Shown in pieces: positions 8,965 through 18,515 of a stretch of DNA of 64,000 nucleotides. The DNA comes from Solwaraspora sp. WMMD1047 (lineage in GTDB: Bacteria > Actinomycetota > Actinomycetes > Mycobacteriales > Micromonosporaceae). Below the pieces are notes generated by a model. That model did not search any database, was not told the origin of the DNA, and was given only the letters and a program-made list of their open reading frames with translations. The position numbers and the translations under genes are program-made. How positions within the stretch are numbered: position 1 is the first letter of the stretch; each line of letters begins with the position of its first letter. The stretch spans positions 2,356,001 through 2,420,000 of the forward strand of contig NZ_JARUBL010000001.1 in the NCBI RefSeq assembly GCF_029626155.1, read 5' to 3'.

Positions 8965-8993
8965 ACGATGCGCCAGACATCGACAGTCGTCAA
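8965..8993 (-). promoter_or_regulatory. promoter of FN3-CBM2 paralog 3 (leaderless type)
   Basis: On the minus strand TTGACG (8993-8988), a 17-nt spacer, CATCGT (8970-8965) and 6 nt lead to the ATG at 8958. The spacer shares TCGATGTC with the promoter of paralog 1, so the control region was duplicated together with the gene. Confidence 0.5.
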
Positions 8994-9027
8994 GGCTTTG
9001 CGTATTCCGGCGGGAGCCCGCACAAGG

Positions 9028-9465
9028 TCACGAACCGTCGCGTAGCTCCGCGAGACGGTCCGGGACGAACGAGATCTCGGCAAAGGTGACGGCGCAGCCG
9101 TCGCCGATCGGTGACTGCCCCTCGAAGCCGATCCGGTGCCCCTCGGTGAGGTCGTCGAGGTGGAAGTAGCGGACCAGTTGCCAGGTCTTCCCGTCGACCG
9201 AGGCGTGGTAGGCGTACGCCCGGTCGATCCGGCTGACCCGCAGCCACACCGACCGCCCGCCGACGACGAAGGCGTTCGCGTCGTCCGCGACGCCCCGACA
9301 GATCACCGAGACGATCATGGGCTCGCCGGCGGGGGAGCGCTCGAAGCAGAGCTTGCCCCACTGCCGCTCGTCGCCCCAGAGCAGCAGCACCCCGGCGTCG
9401 AAGGTCGAGGTGAACTCGGCGGTGAGCGGGAATGGCAGGCCGGGAACATCCAGCTCGGGAGGCAT
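9028..9465 (-). CDS. DUF1349 family protein, shortened
   Basis: A 145-residue protein of the DUF1349 (concanavalin-like beta-sandwich) family. FDAGVLLLWGDERQWGKLCFE, SVICRGVADDANAF and VWLRVSRIDRAYAYHAS are hallmark segments. Family members as I remember them have about 190-200 residues, with 50-60 residues between the N-terminal PGLPFPL motif and the FDAGVLL strand. Here those motifs are nearly adjacent, so an internal segment seems lost and function is doubtful. The start is taken at MPPELDV; a start 10 codons upstream is possible. It lies 50 nt downstream of the luciferase-like gene on the same strand, so it may be the third gene of that operon. Confidence 0.65.
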   Translation of the reverse strand: MPPELDVPGLPFPLTAEFTSTFDAGVLLLWGDERQWGKLCFERSPAGEPMIVSVICRGVADDANAFVVGGRSVWLRVSRIDRAYAYHASVDGKTWQLVRYFHLDDLTEGHRIGFEGQSPIGDGCAVTFAEISFVPDRLAELRDGS

Positions 9466-9515
9466 GGCTGTGCACGGTACCCCAGTCGGAGACATCGATG
9501 CCGGCCGTGCTGTAC

Positions 9516-10421
9516 CTAACCCGGACCGGGGCGGGACCGGCCGACGAGTTCGCGGACCGCGGGCGCCACCTCGGCCGCGAACAACTCGGTGGTGGCGGTG
9601 TCGTCGGAGGCGAGCAGGTAGGCGCTGGTGCCGTAGGTGAGGGTGACCTCGGCGAGCTGCTCCACCCACTGGCTCGGCGGACCCTGCAGGAAGCCCCGCC
9701 CGGCGGCGGTGAACTCACCGGTGATGTTGAGCAGTCGCCGTACGCTGCCGGGGTCGCGGCCGGCGGCCCGGGCGCCCTCGTCGATGTGCCGGTTCAGCTC
9801 GGCCAGGTCGGCGACGCCGCCGGGCAGGTACTGGACCGACGGCAGCCAGCCGTCGGCGGCGCGACCGGTCATCCGCAGGATCCGGGGCTTGTAGGCGCCG
9901 ACCCAGATCGCGGGCTGATGGGCGGGCGCGGGTCCGCGCTTGGCGCCCCGGACGGCGTAGTGCTCGCCCTCGACGGTGAGCCCGCCGCGCTGGTCGGCGT
10001 CCCAGATGCCCCGGATGATGGTGATCGCCTCCTCCAGGGCGGCGATCGACTCGCCGGGGGACAACCGGCGCCCGCCCATCGCCGCGATGCCGTCCCAGAA
10101 CGCCCCGGCGCCGAGCCCGAGTTCGATCCGCCCACCGGAGAGCAGGTCGAGGGTGGCGACGCTGCGGGCGAGCACCGCGGGGAGCCGCAGCGGCAGGCTC
10201 GTCACGTTGGCGGTCAGCCGGATCCGTTCGGTACGCGCGGCGGCGTACCCGATCAGGGTCCAGGTGTCGTGGAACTTCGCCACGTACGGGTGGTCCTGGA
10301 AGGTGACCAGGTCCAGCCCGGCGCGGTCGGCCACCACGGCCTGTTCGACGGCGTGGCCGACCGGCTGGTTGGTGGGCGTGACGAAGGTGCCGAACAACAG
10401 GTCGTGGCCGTAGTCGGTCAT
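9516..10421 (-). CDS. LLM class flavin/F420-dependent oxidoreductase
   Basis: A 301-residue luciferase-like monooxygenase family protein (TIM barrel). Typical segments are VTFQDHPYVAKF, TERIRLTANVTSLPLRLPAVLA, LDLLSGGRIELGLGAG and AIWVGAYKPRILRMTGRAADGW. These match actinobacterial members that mostly use F420 or FMN. GGAGG precedes the ATG by 5 nt, and the start overlaps the stop of the upstream fusion gene (ATGA), so the two are coupled. The N-terminal domain of that fusion is a related LLM domain, suggesting that both proteins act on the same substrate. The substrate is unknown. Confidence 0.85.
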   Translation of the reverse strand: MTDYGHDLLFGTFVTPTNQPVGHAVEQAVVADRAGLDLVTFQDHPYVAKFHDTWTLIGYAAARTERIRLTANVTSLPLRLPAVLARSVATLDLLSGGRIELGLGAGAFWDGIAAMGGRRLSPGESIAALEEAITIIRGIWDADQRGGLTVEGEHYAVRGAKRGPAPAHQPAIWVGAYKPRILRMTGRAADGWLPSVQYLPGGVADLAELNRHIDEGARAAGRDPGSVRRLLNITGEFTAAGRGFLQGPPSQWVEQLAEVTLTYGTSAYLLASDDTATTELFAAEVAPAVRELVGRSRPGPG

Positions 10422-12619
10422 GGTTGCCTCCGGGTGGGAGCGCGGTCCGGGGTGAGGTTGAAGTTGTCCCGGAACAGGTTCCCGGGGTCTAGTTCGATCT
10501 TGAGCCTACGGAGGCGGGCCAGGGTCGCGGGCGGGAACGCCTCGGCGAGCCGGTCCGGCCCGGTGCCGGTCTCGAAGCTGAGATAACTGCCGATCAGGTA
10601 CGGCCGCAGCGGCGCCCACTGCCGGTCCAGCCGCTGGTCGTTGCCGCCCAACGCGGTGAGCTGGAAGCCGGCGTCGCGGTGGCTGTAGGCCATCGCGTCG
10701 TGCCCCACATCGGTGGTCGCGCCGCCCAGGCTGCGGATCTGGAAGAAGTGCACGGCTCCGCTGGCCAGCAGGTCGGCGCTGGCCGCGGCGAGCTGCGGCG
10801 TCAGGGCGGCGGCCAGCCCGGAGCGGGCCACCGGTTCGCCGCGCCCGGCGTGCGGGGTGTCCGGGAACATGTTCATCACCGCCGCGTAGCCGACGATGAC
10901 CACCTGTTGCTGCACCAGCGGGGCGAGCTCGGCGAAGGGCTGGAGCTGCGCCACCACCTCCGCCGGGTCGTCCGAGGCGACCATCGCCATCACCTGGGCG
11001 ACCGTCTCGCCCCGGCCGGCGGTCGGACCCATCAGCAGGAACGGCGTGGTCTCGCGCGGCGCGGCGGTGACGGCCCGCCCGAAGTCGACCAGGAACGCGG
11101 CCGGGTCGGCCACCTGGAACGCCAGCTGCGCCCAGCCGACGTCGGCGACCTCGTCGACGACGAACTCGAAGGCGACCGCGATGCCGAAGTTGGCGCCCGC
11201 GCCCCGGACCGCCCAGAACAGCTCGGCGTTGTCCCGCTCGGTGGCGCGGACCAGGGACCCGTCGGCCAGCACCAACTCGACCGCGCGCAGGTGGTCGATG
11301 GTCAGCCCGTGCTTGCGGGCCAGGAAGCCGATCCCGCCGGCGGTGGCCAGCCCACCGACCCCGACGCCGCCGTAGTCGCCCGAGCTCAGCGCCCAGCCGT
11401 ACGGGGCCAGCGCGGTGGCGACCTGCTTCCAGCGCGCCCCGGGCCCGATCCGGACCAGCCGGGACGCCTCGTCGAGGATCTCGATCCGGTCCAGGGCGAC
11501 CAGGTCGATGACGAGGCCGCCGTCGTTTGTGGACCGGCCGCTGACGCCGTGTCCGCCGCTGCGCACGCCGAGCGGCAGGTGCGGGTGCCGGCGGGCGAAC
11601 GCCACCGCGTCGACCACCTCGCCGACCGTGCGCGGGCGCAGCACCAGTCCCGGCGCGCCGCCGCGCAGGTAGGTGGCGCGGGCCCGGCCGTAGCCGAGGT
11701 CGCCGGGCTCCACGGCGGTGTCGGCGAGCGAGGCCGGCAGCCCGTCGTAGTCGATGCCGGCGCGGCGCTTGGCGCGGACGTCGGCGCGGCGCATCGGCCG
11801 CGGGCGGGGTGCGGCCGGCAGGGCCTGCCGGATGGCCTGCGGCAGGCCGGCGGGGAACTCGTCGAGCTGCTGCCGGCGCGGGGCTGTCCCGTCCAGACGC
11901 AGGATGAGGGCGCCGACGGCGTGTTCAGTCACGACGGCGGCCAGGTCGGCGGGCTGGGCGCGTACCCCGGAGACGGTGACCGCCCGGCGGAGCTCGCGCG
12001 GGTCCCGGCCGGCCCGGGTCGCGGCCTCGTCGAGGAGCTTGAGCTGACCGGCCAGCTCCTCGGGGGCGGCCGGGTCCAGCGCGCCGAGCCAGCCGTCGGC
12101 CAGCTTCCCGGCGACCTCGACGCCGGCCGGGTCCGCGCCGCCGAACCAGACGGCGAGGTCGTGGGCGGGCGCCGGCCCGGGTTCGGCGCCGGCCAGCCGG
12201 TGGTGCGACCCCGGGTGGTACGCCCTGCGCGCGGCGGTGTCCCACAGGCCGCGGAGCACCGCCACCGCGTCGGCGGCGCCGGCGGTTGGCCGCAGCGCCA
12301 GGGTGACCCGGCCGCCGGCGAGCAGGTCCAGGCTCGCCGCGGCCCGGGCCAGCACGGCAGGCGGCCGCAGCGTCACGTCCAGGCCGGCGGCGACCAGCCC
12401 GATGCGCTCGGTGCGGGCGGCGATCCAGGCCAGCGTCGCCCAGCTGTCCGCGCCCGTCCCGTCGTCGCCCGTCCCGGCGTCGTCGGAGACGATCACCAGG
12501 TCGTAGCCGAGCCGCTCGCTGGCCACGGCCAGCTCCACCGCCTCGGCCGGGTCACCGGGTGGGAGCAGGATTCCCACCAGCACCGGGTGACCGGGTGCCG
12601 GCTGCCGGGTGTCGGCCAT
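10418..12619 (-). CDS. fusion of LLM-type oxidoreductase domain and BBE-type FAD-binding oxidase
   Basis: A 733-residue two-domain flavoprotein. Residues 1 to about 265 are a luciferase-like domain (ATLAWIAARTERIGLVAAGL, LDLLAGGRVTLAL, DLAVWFGGADPAGVEVAGKLADGW). Residues about 290-733 are a berberine-bridge type FAD oxidase with a PCMH domain: PRTVGEVVDAVAFAR, RSGGHGVSG with His357 as the likely covalent FAD attachment, GVGVGGLATAGGIGFLARKHG, and the terminal DPGNLFRDNFNL. The cysteine used for a second FAD link in bicovalent members is not present (SSGDYGGVGVGG), so one covalent link is expected. GGAGG precedes the ATG. It is divergent from the MarR gene and heads the operon. Confidence 0.85.
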   Translation of the reverse strand: MADTRQPAPGHPVLVGILLPPGDPAEAVELAVASERLGYDLVIVSDDAGTGDDGTGADSWATLAWIAARTERIGLVAAGLDVTLRPPAVLARAAASLDLLAGGRVTLALRPTAGAADAVAVLRGLWDTAARRAYHPGSHHRLAGAEPGPAPAHDLAVWFGGADPAGVEVAGKLADGWLGALDPAAPEELAGQLKLLDEAATRAGRDPRELRRAVTVSGVRAQPADLAAVVTEHAVGALILRLDGTAPRRQQLDEFPAGLPQAIRQALPAAPRPRPMRRADVRAKRRAGIDYDGLPASLADTAVEPGDLGYGRARATYLRGGAPGLVLRPRTVGEVVDAVAFARRHPHLPLGVRSGGHGVSGRSTNDGGLVIDLVALDRIEILDEASRLVRIGPGARWKQVATALAPYGWALSSGDYGGVGVGGLATAGGIGFLARKHGLTIDHLRAVELVLADGSLVRATERDNAELFWAVRGAGANFGIAVAFEFVVDEVADVGWAQLAFQVADPAAFLVDFGRAVTAAPRETTPFLLMGPTAGRGETVAQVMAMVASDDPAEVVAQLQPFAELAPLVQQQVVIVGYAAVMNMFPDTPHAGRGEPVARSGLAAALTPQLAAASADLLASGAVHFFQIRSLGGATTDVGHDAMAYSHRDAGFQLTALGGNDQRLDRQWAPLRPYLIGSYLSFETGTGPDRLAEAFPPATLARLRRLKIELDPGNLFRDNFNLTPDRAPTRRQP

Positions 12620-12641
12620 GAACCGCCTCCAGGAGCACTCT

Positions 12642-12659
12642 TGGTTGATTCGTCAACCA
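12642..12659. promoter_or_regulatory. MarR-type operator 1
   Basis: A perfect inverted repeat with 7-bp arms, TGGTTGA-TTCG-TCAACCA. It sits 23 bp from the ATG of the LLM-FAD fusion gene and overlaps the probable transcription start on the minus strand (-10 TAGGCT at 12664-12659). Its form fits a dimeric winged-helix repressor. Confidence 0.65.
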
Positions 12660-12661
12660 GC

Positions 12662-12691
12662 CTAACACCAGGTTGATGTGTCAACTAGAGT
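12662..12691 (+). promoter_or_regulatory. promoter of the MarR gene (leaderless type)
   Basis: CTAACA (12662-12667), an 18-nt spacer and TAGAGT (12686-12691) end 6 nt before the ATG at 12698. There is no ribosome site, so the message is probably leaderless. Operator 2 fills most of the spacer. Confidence 0.5.
12671..12686. promoter_or_regulatory. MarR-type operator 2
   Basis: GGTTGA-TGTG-TCAACT, the same half-sites and the same 4-bp centre as operator 1, with centres 28 bp apart. It lies between the -35 and -10 of the marR promoter, and its minus strand contains TTGACA, a -35 for the divergent operon. One repressor could therefore control both directions. Confidence 0.65.
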
Positions 12692-12697
12692 GGTGGC

Positions 12698-13174
12698 ATG
12701 ACGACCAGCCCGCTCGTCCCGGCCCAGGCTGACGCCTGGGCCGCCTTCCAGCGGATGCGGGTCCGGTTGACCGGCGCGATCGGCCGCGACCTCGCCCGGG
12801 CCACCGGCCTGTCGGAGGCCGATTTCGAGATCCTGGTCGCCGTCGACGAACAGGCCGACGGCCTGGTCCGGTCCCTGGCCCTGCGCTGCGGCCTGGAGTG
12901 GGAGAAGAGCCGGCTCTCCCACCAACTGCGCCGGATGGAGACCCGCGGCCTGCTGGTCCGCGAGACCTGCGAGGAGGACGGCCGGGGTGCGGTGGTCCGC
13001 CTCACCGAGCAGGGCCGCCGGCTGGCCGGCGAGGCCCGCCGGCACTACGACGAGGCCGTACACCGGCACGTGGTGCAGGCCCTCACCGATGACCAGTTGG
13101 CCGCACTGCACCAGATCTCCGACGCCCTCCTGCGGCACGTGGCCGCGGCACCGCACCGCCGACCCGGCGGTTGA
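12698..13174 (+). CDS. MarR family transcriptional regulator
   Basis: A 158-residue winged-helix protein of usual MarR length. The helix-turn-helix is around residues 55-85 (LVRSLALRCGLEWEKSRLSHQL) and the wing is RETCEEDGRGAVVRLTEQGRRL; the D-x-R-G motif is conserved in the family. The ends are helical for dimerisation. It is divergent from the LLM-FAD fusion operon and shares with it a 78-bp region holding two palindromes, so autoregulation and repression of the operon are likely. Such repressors are usually released by a small aromatic or oxidising ligand; which one is unknown here. Confidence 0.9.
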   Translation: MTTSPLVPAQADAWAAFQRMRVRLTGAIGRDLARATGLSEADFEILVAVDEQADGLVRSLALRCGLEWEKSRLSHQLRRMETRGLLVRETCEEDGRGAVVRLTEQGRRLAGEARRHYDEAVHRHVVQALTDDQLAALHQISDALLRHVAAAPHRRPGG

Positions 13175-13187
13175 CCCGTGGTCGGCC

Positions 13188-13949
13188 TCAGAACAGGCCG
13201 AGCCGGAAGACCTCGAAGCTGGCGGCGTGCCGGACCCCCAGGCGGGTGCCGGTCTGCCGGGAGAAGCCCTCCAGGAACTCCTCCGGGTCGAAGTCCCCGG
13301 AGCCCAGACCGCGCAGGTAGGCGGCGTGCGCCTCCAGCGACCGGACGCCCAGCTGGAACGTCTCGGTGGTGTCGGCCGCGTGCTTCGACCGCGGCGAACC
13401 GGCCGCCCACACCTCCCGCACGCCGTTCCACGGCGGCAGGCCCTCGTCGACCTGCTCCCGGAACACCCAGCGGTTGCCGGCGTCGCGGGCCGCGTCGAGC
13501 ACCGCCCGGCCGGTGACGATGTGGTCCGACATGTTCAACGCGTCGCCGGCGGTGTCCCAGCTGTCCCGGAAGTTGTTGGTGATCACGATCTCCGGCCGGT
13601 GGGTCCGGATCACCCGGCTCAGGACGCGGCGCAGCTCGACGCCGTACTCCAGCACCCCGTCCGGCAGCCCGAGGAAGTCGACCCGGGGCACCCCGACGAT
13701 CGCCGCGGACTCCCGCTGCTCGGCCTCGCGCAGCGGTCCCGCCTCGGCCGGATCCATCCCGTCGATGCCGGCCTCGCCGCTGGTGAGCAGCGCGTAGATG
13801 ATCTCCTTGCCCTGCCGCGTCCAGCGGGCCACGGCCGCGGCGGCACCGAACTCCAGGTCGTCGGGGTGGGCGACGATGGCGAGCCCGCGCTGCCAGTTCT
13901 CGTCGACGGGCGTCAGCGGATCGGGTACGGCGGGAGCGTCAGCGGTCAT
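13188..13949 (-). CDS. PIG-L family deacetylase
   Basis: A 253-residue zinc-dependent deacetylase of the LmbE/PIG-L family. AIVAHPDDLEFG near the N-terminus gives the His and Asp zinc/catalytic ligands (AHPDD-x-E). NMSDHIVTG supplies the third ligand histidine. Actinobacterial members deacetylate GlcNAc-type sugars, as in mycothiol and antibiotic pathways; this one is not clearly MshB or Mca. The ATG at 13949 is chosen because GGGGAGG lies 8 nt before it; an ATG three codons upstream abuts that site and is less likely. It converges on marR and lies 113 nt downstream of the XRE gene on the same strand. Confidence 0.85.
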   Translation of the reverse strand: MTADAPAVPDPLTPVDENWQRGLAIVAHPDDLEFGAAAAVARWTRQGKEIIYALLTSGEAGIDGMDPAEAGPLREAEQRESAAIVGVPRVDFLGLPDGVLEYGVELRRVLSRVIRTHRPEIVITNNFRDSWDTAGDALNMSDHIVTGRAVLDAARDAGNRWVFREQVDEGLPPWNGVREVWAAGSPRSKHAADTTETFQLGVRSLEAHAAYLRGLGSGDFDPEEFLEGFSRQTGTRLGVRHAASFEVFRLGLF

Positions 13950-14062
13950 GGTGTCCATCCTCCCCGACGGGCCCCCGGACCACCCCGGCGGTGCGGCAGG
14001 ATGTCCGTCATTTCCGAAGCTCCGCGAGCACCTGGGAACGCCGCACCAACCGCTGAGCCGGC

Positions 14063-14929
14063 TCACCCCCGCCCGGTGACCAGCCCGGCCGGTGTCGCGG
14101 GGAACTCCTCGATCCCCAGCACCCGCAGCAGTTCCAGCCGCTCGCGGGCCTCGGGGTCGGCCGGCGTGAGCACCAGCAGAAGTTGACGCTGGTCGGGGGT
14201 GACAAGGGTTTCGCAGTCCATCAGCAGCCGCCCGACCCGCGGCTGCAGCAGGGTCTTGCGGTCGGCGCGGCGGACCGCCACCTCGTGCTCGGCCCAGAGC
14301 CGCCGGAACTCGGCGCTCGCGCCCCGCAACCGCTCGACGAGCGCGGCGGCGGTCGGATCGCCGGACCGTCGGCCCACGGCCGCGCGCAGGTCGGCCACGA
14401 GCCGACGCGCGTTGTACTCGTGCTCCTCGGGCGGGTTGACGGTCCGGGCGGCCGGCTCGGTGAACCAGCGGTACGCGGTGTAGCGCCGGTCACCGGAGAA
14501 CCTGGTGTGATCACCGCTCAGCAGGACGGACATCCGGTTCTGGGCGAGGATCTCCCCCAGGTCGGACACGACCAGCGCCGGTGTGTCGCCGAGCAGGTCG
14601 AGCATCCGCACCAGCCCGGCGCGGGCCAACCGGGCCACCCCGTCGGCGGGCGGCGGCTGGTGGCCGGCCAGGTGGAACAGGTGGTCGCGCTCGTCTTCGG
14701 AGAGGCGTAGCGCCCGGGCCAGGGCGCCGAGCAGTTGGGTCGACGGCTGACTGCTGCGGCCCTGCTCAAGGCGTACCACGTAGTCCACCGACATGCCGGC
14801 GAGCATGGCCACCTCCTCCCGCCGTAGACCCTTCGTCCGGCGGCGTGGGCCGTCCGCGAGGCCGACCTCGGTCGGGCGGATCGCCGCGCGACGGCGGCGC
14901 AGGAAGTCGGCGAGCTGGTCACGCTGCAT
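14063..14929 (-). CDS. XRE family regulator with MmyB-like ligand domain
   Basis: A 288-residue regulator. The N-terminal helix-turn-helix (RREEVAMLAGMSVDYVVRLEQG, about residues 36-57) is the actinobacterial XRE type. From about residue 105 there is an MmyB-like ligand-binding PAS-type domain (MLDLLGDTPALVVSDLGEILAQN, VADLRAAVGRRSGDP, and a C-terminal DQRQLLLVLTPADPEA). This family usually controls a divergent redox gene. Here the divergent genes are two aldo/keto reductases, so it probably regulates them. The 128-bp gap between the starts shows no obvious palindrome. Confidence 0.88.
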   Translation of the reverse strand: MQRDQLADFLRRRRAAIRPTEVGLADGPRRRTKGLRREEVAMLAGMSVDYVVRLEQGRSSQPSTQLLGALARALRLSEDERDHLFHLAGHQPPPADGVARLARAGLVRMLDLLGDTPALVVSDLGEILAQNRMSVLLSGDHTRFSGDRRYTAYRWFTEPAARTVNPPEEHEYNARRLVADLRAAVGRRSGDPTAAALVERLRGASAEFRRLWAEHEVAVRRADRKTLLQPRVGRLLMDCETLVTPDQRQLLLVLTPADPEARERLELLRVLGIEEFPATPAGLVTGRG

Positions 14930-15057
14930 GGCGCCATGCTGCCCCGTGTCGGGCGACCCGATCCAGGGAGCGGCGCTCCCACGATGAACGCTCCGCTCCC
15001 GCGCCGCCTGGGGCGGGCGCAGGGTGGGTGGCGACCTCGACGACGAAGGAGAACGTC

Positions 15058-17149
<2,092 letters not shown>

Positions 17150-17177
17150 TCGGGCCGGACGCTGGCGGTCCTCTGGC

Positions 17178-18245
17178 TCAGATGCCGACCGACCACTTGT
17201 ACGACTTGAAAGCCTGATCGAATCGTGCCGAGTACTCCGGAGGAATGTCCAGCGCAACGTCAAGTTGGAGCATCACCTTCTCGCTTGCGTCAAGCCTCGC
17301 GCGCAGAGTGTCAGCGATGGCCCGGTATTCGTACGCGAAGCTCCGCAGCCGCTCGACGGGCTGGTGGGCGAACAGCGCCAGTGCCTGTAGTACGGCGTGG
17401 GCCTCGTCGGACGAAGTGGCGTAGCCGCGAAGTCTGGCGGCCCAGTCGATGAACGACTCGTAGACGGAGACGTACCGGTTGGCCATGTGGAGAATTTGGT
17501 CGAGGTTGCCGGCCTCGCCGGGAGCGCCGAACGCGGAACGCTGCACCCGGTCGGAGAGCACCGTAGAGAAGTTCCGGAGAGCACTCTGGATCATCGCCGA
17601 CTCCCGGGCCACCAGACCGGGAAGGTCCAGGTCCTTGACGAACTCGGTGGGTTGGGCGAATCCCATGCCGAAGTCGAGGTACTTCTCGTGGAGCCGCTCG
17701 ATGTCCCGGACCAGCGTGTAGGAGAAGAGCAGGTACTCCCAGGCGGCGGGACGCTCACCGACGAGGATCGTCGCCTCGTGCTCGCTGCGCGGCACATAGC
17801 CGTTGAACAGCCCGCCGCCCTGGGCGGATCCGCCATTGAGCTTCTGGCAGATCGCCGCCGCCACCCCGTGCTCTCCGATCACGGACCCGTCGAGGTAGCT
17901 GATGGTCGACCTGACCCCGGGAAGCTGCGTGGCGTCCAGCCGGACGGGAAGGAGGTACGGCGTTTGCTGCTCCAAAGCGCGGGCGAGGACGCTGCGACGC
18001 TCCAACCTCGTCCACGGCTTCGCCGCGTAGTGCCGGGAGACGAACATGACCGCGTACCGGGAGCGTTGCTCGTAAACCTTCGGGAAGTACTCCGTAAGTT
18101 CCTCCCCCCAGAGCGCGACCTGCTCGTCCTGGTCATAGAACACCTTGTAGCCGGCGTCCGTGACCTGCCGGACAACCGCTTGAACGAACTGCCGGTCCTC
18201 TCCCGCGAAGGTGACGGCGACGTCGTACTCGTATCGGTGCGGCAC
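17178..18245 (-). CDS. TIR domain protein with helical C-terminal region
   Basis: A 355-residue protein. Residues 1-135 are a TIR domain: YDVAVTFAGEDRQFVQAVVRQ (box 1), GYKVFYDQDE, YAVMFVSRHYAAKPWTRLE and LLPVRLDATQLPGV. Glu82 in W78-T-R-L-E82 is the expected NAD-cleaving residue of bacterial TIR enzymes. The last about 200 residues are mostly helical with no family I recognise; this part may sense a signal or oligomerise. No Thoeris or CBASS partner is next to it. The GTG start at 18245 follows CATACT by 6 nt, so it is probably leaderless. It could be a defence effector or a toxin; that is inference. Confidence 0.8.
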   Translation of the reverse strand: MPHRYEYDVAVTFAGEDRQFVQAVVRQVTDAGYKVFYDQDEQVALWGEELTEYFPKVYEQRSRYAVMFVSRHYAAKPWTRLERRSVLARALEQQTPYLLPVRLDATQLPGVRSTISYLDGSVIGEHGVAAAICQKLNGGSAQGGGLFNGYVPRSEHEATILVGERPAAWEYLLFSYTLVRDIERLHEKYLDFGMGFAQPTEFVKDLDLPGLVARESAMIQSALRNFSTVLSDRVQRSAFGAPGEAGNLDQILHMANRYVSVYESFIDWAARLRGYATSSDEAHAVLQALALFAHQPVERLRSFAYEYRAIADTLRARLDASEKVMLQLDVALDIPPEYSARFDQAFKSYKWSVGI

Positions 18246-18434
18246 CGCGGAAGTATGCGCGGCAACAGGACGGGCGGTCCATCCTGGATGGGCGCGTACC
18301 TGCTCGCGGCGCTATGTCCGGTGGCCGGCGGAGCGACAAGGTTCAGCCCCCACCGGGCGGCGGCGTGGGCTCGGCGCTGAGATGTGGCGGCATCGGCCCG
18401 AACTCCAAGTAGTCACCGCATCGCCGTACATCTA

Positions 18435-18440
18435 TTGACA
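18435..18440 (+). promoter_or_regulatory. -35 box of the GH64 gene
   Basis: A perfect TTGACA. The matching -10 is unclear: TACAGT at 18450-18455 is too close and the sequence at 17 nt is GACGCT. The promoter is followed directly by the palindrome at 18463-18476. Confidence 0.4.
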
Positions 18441-18462
18441 AATGTTGTTTACAGTTGGACGC

Positions 18463-18476
18463 TGAGAGCGCTCTCT
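18463..18476. promoter_or_regulatory. CebR/LacI-type operator of the GH64 gene
   Basis: TGAGAGCGCTCTCT, containing the perfect 12-bp palindrome GAGAGCGCTCTC. It closely resembles the CebR/CelR operator of actinobacteria (TGGGAGCGCTCCCA, recalled), which LacI-family repressors bind until an oligosaccharide is present. It lies about 40 bp before the glucanase start, so the gene is likely induced by glucan fragments. Confidence 0.6.
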
Positions 18477-18515
18477 CGAAGTCGAGGCCGCCCACCACCG
18501 AGCGGAGGAGTTCTC

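Noticed and set aside
5501-8980. Minus-strand open frame of about 1,160 codons across the FN3-CBM2 and PHP genes
   Set aside because: It is Arg/His/Pro-rich with no domain, and the three CBM2 paralogs and the PHP gene in other frames have clear families and starts.
17178-18245. Thoeris defence system around the TIR gene
   Set aside because: No ThsA (SIR2/SLOG) or other partner gene is adjacent; the neighbours are aldo/keto reductases and a glucanase.
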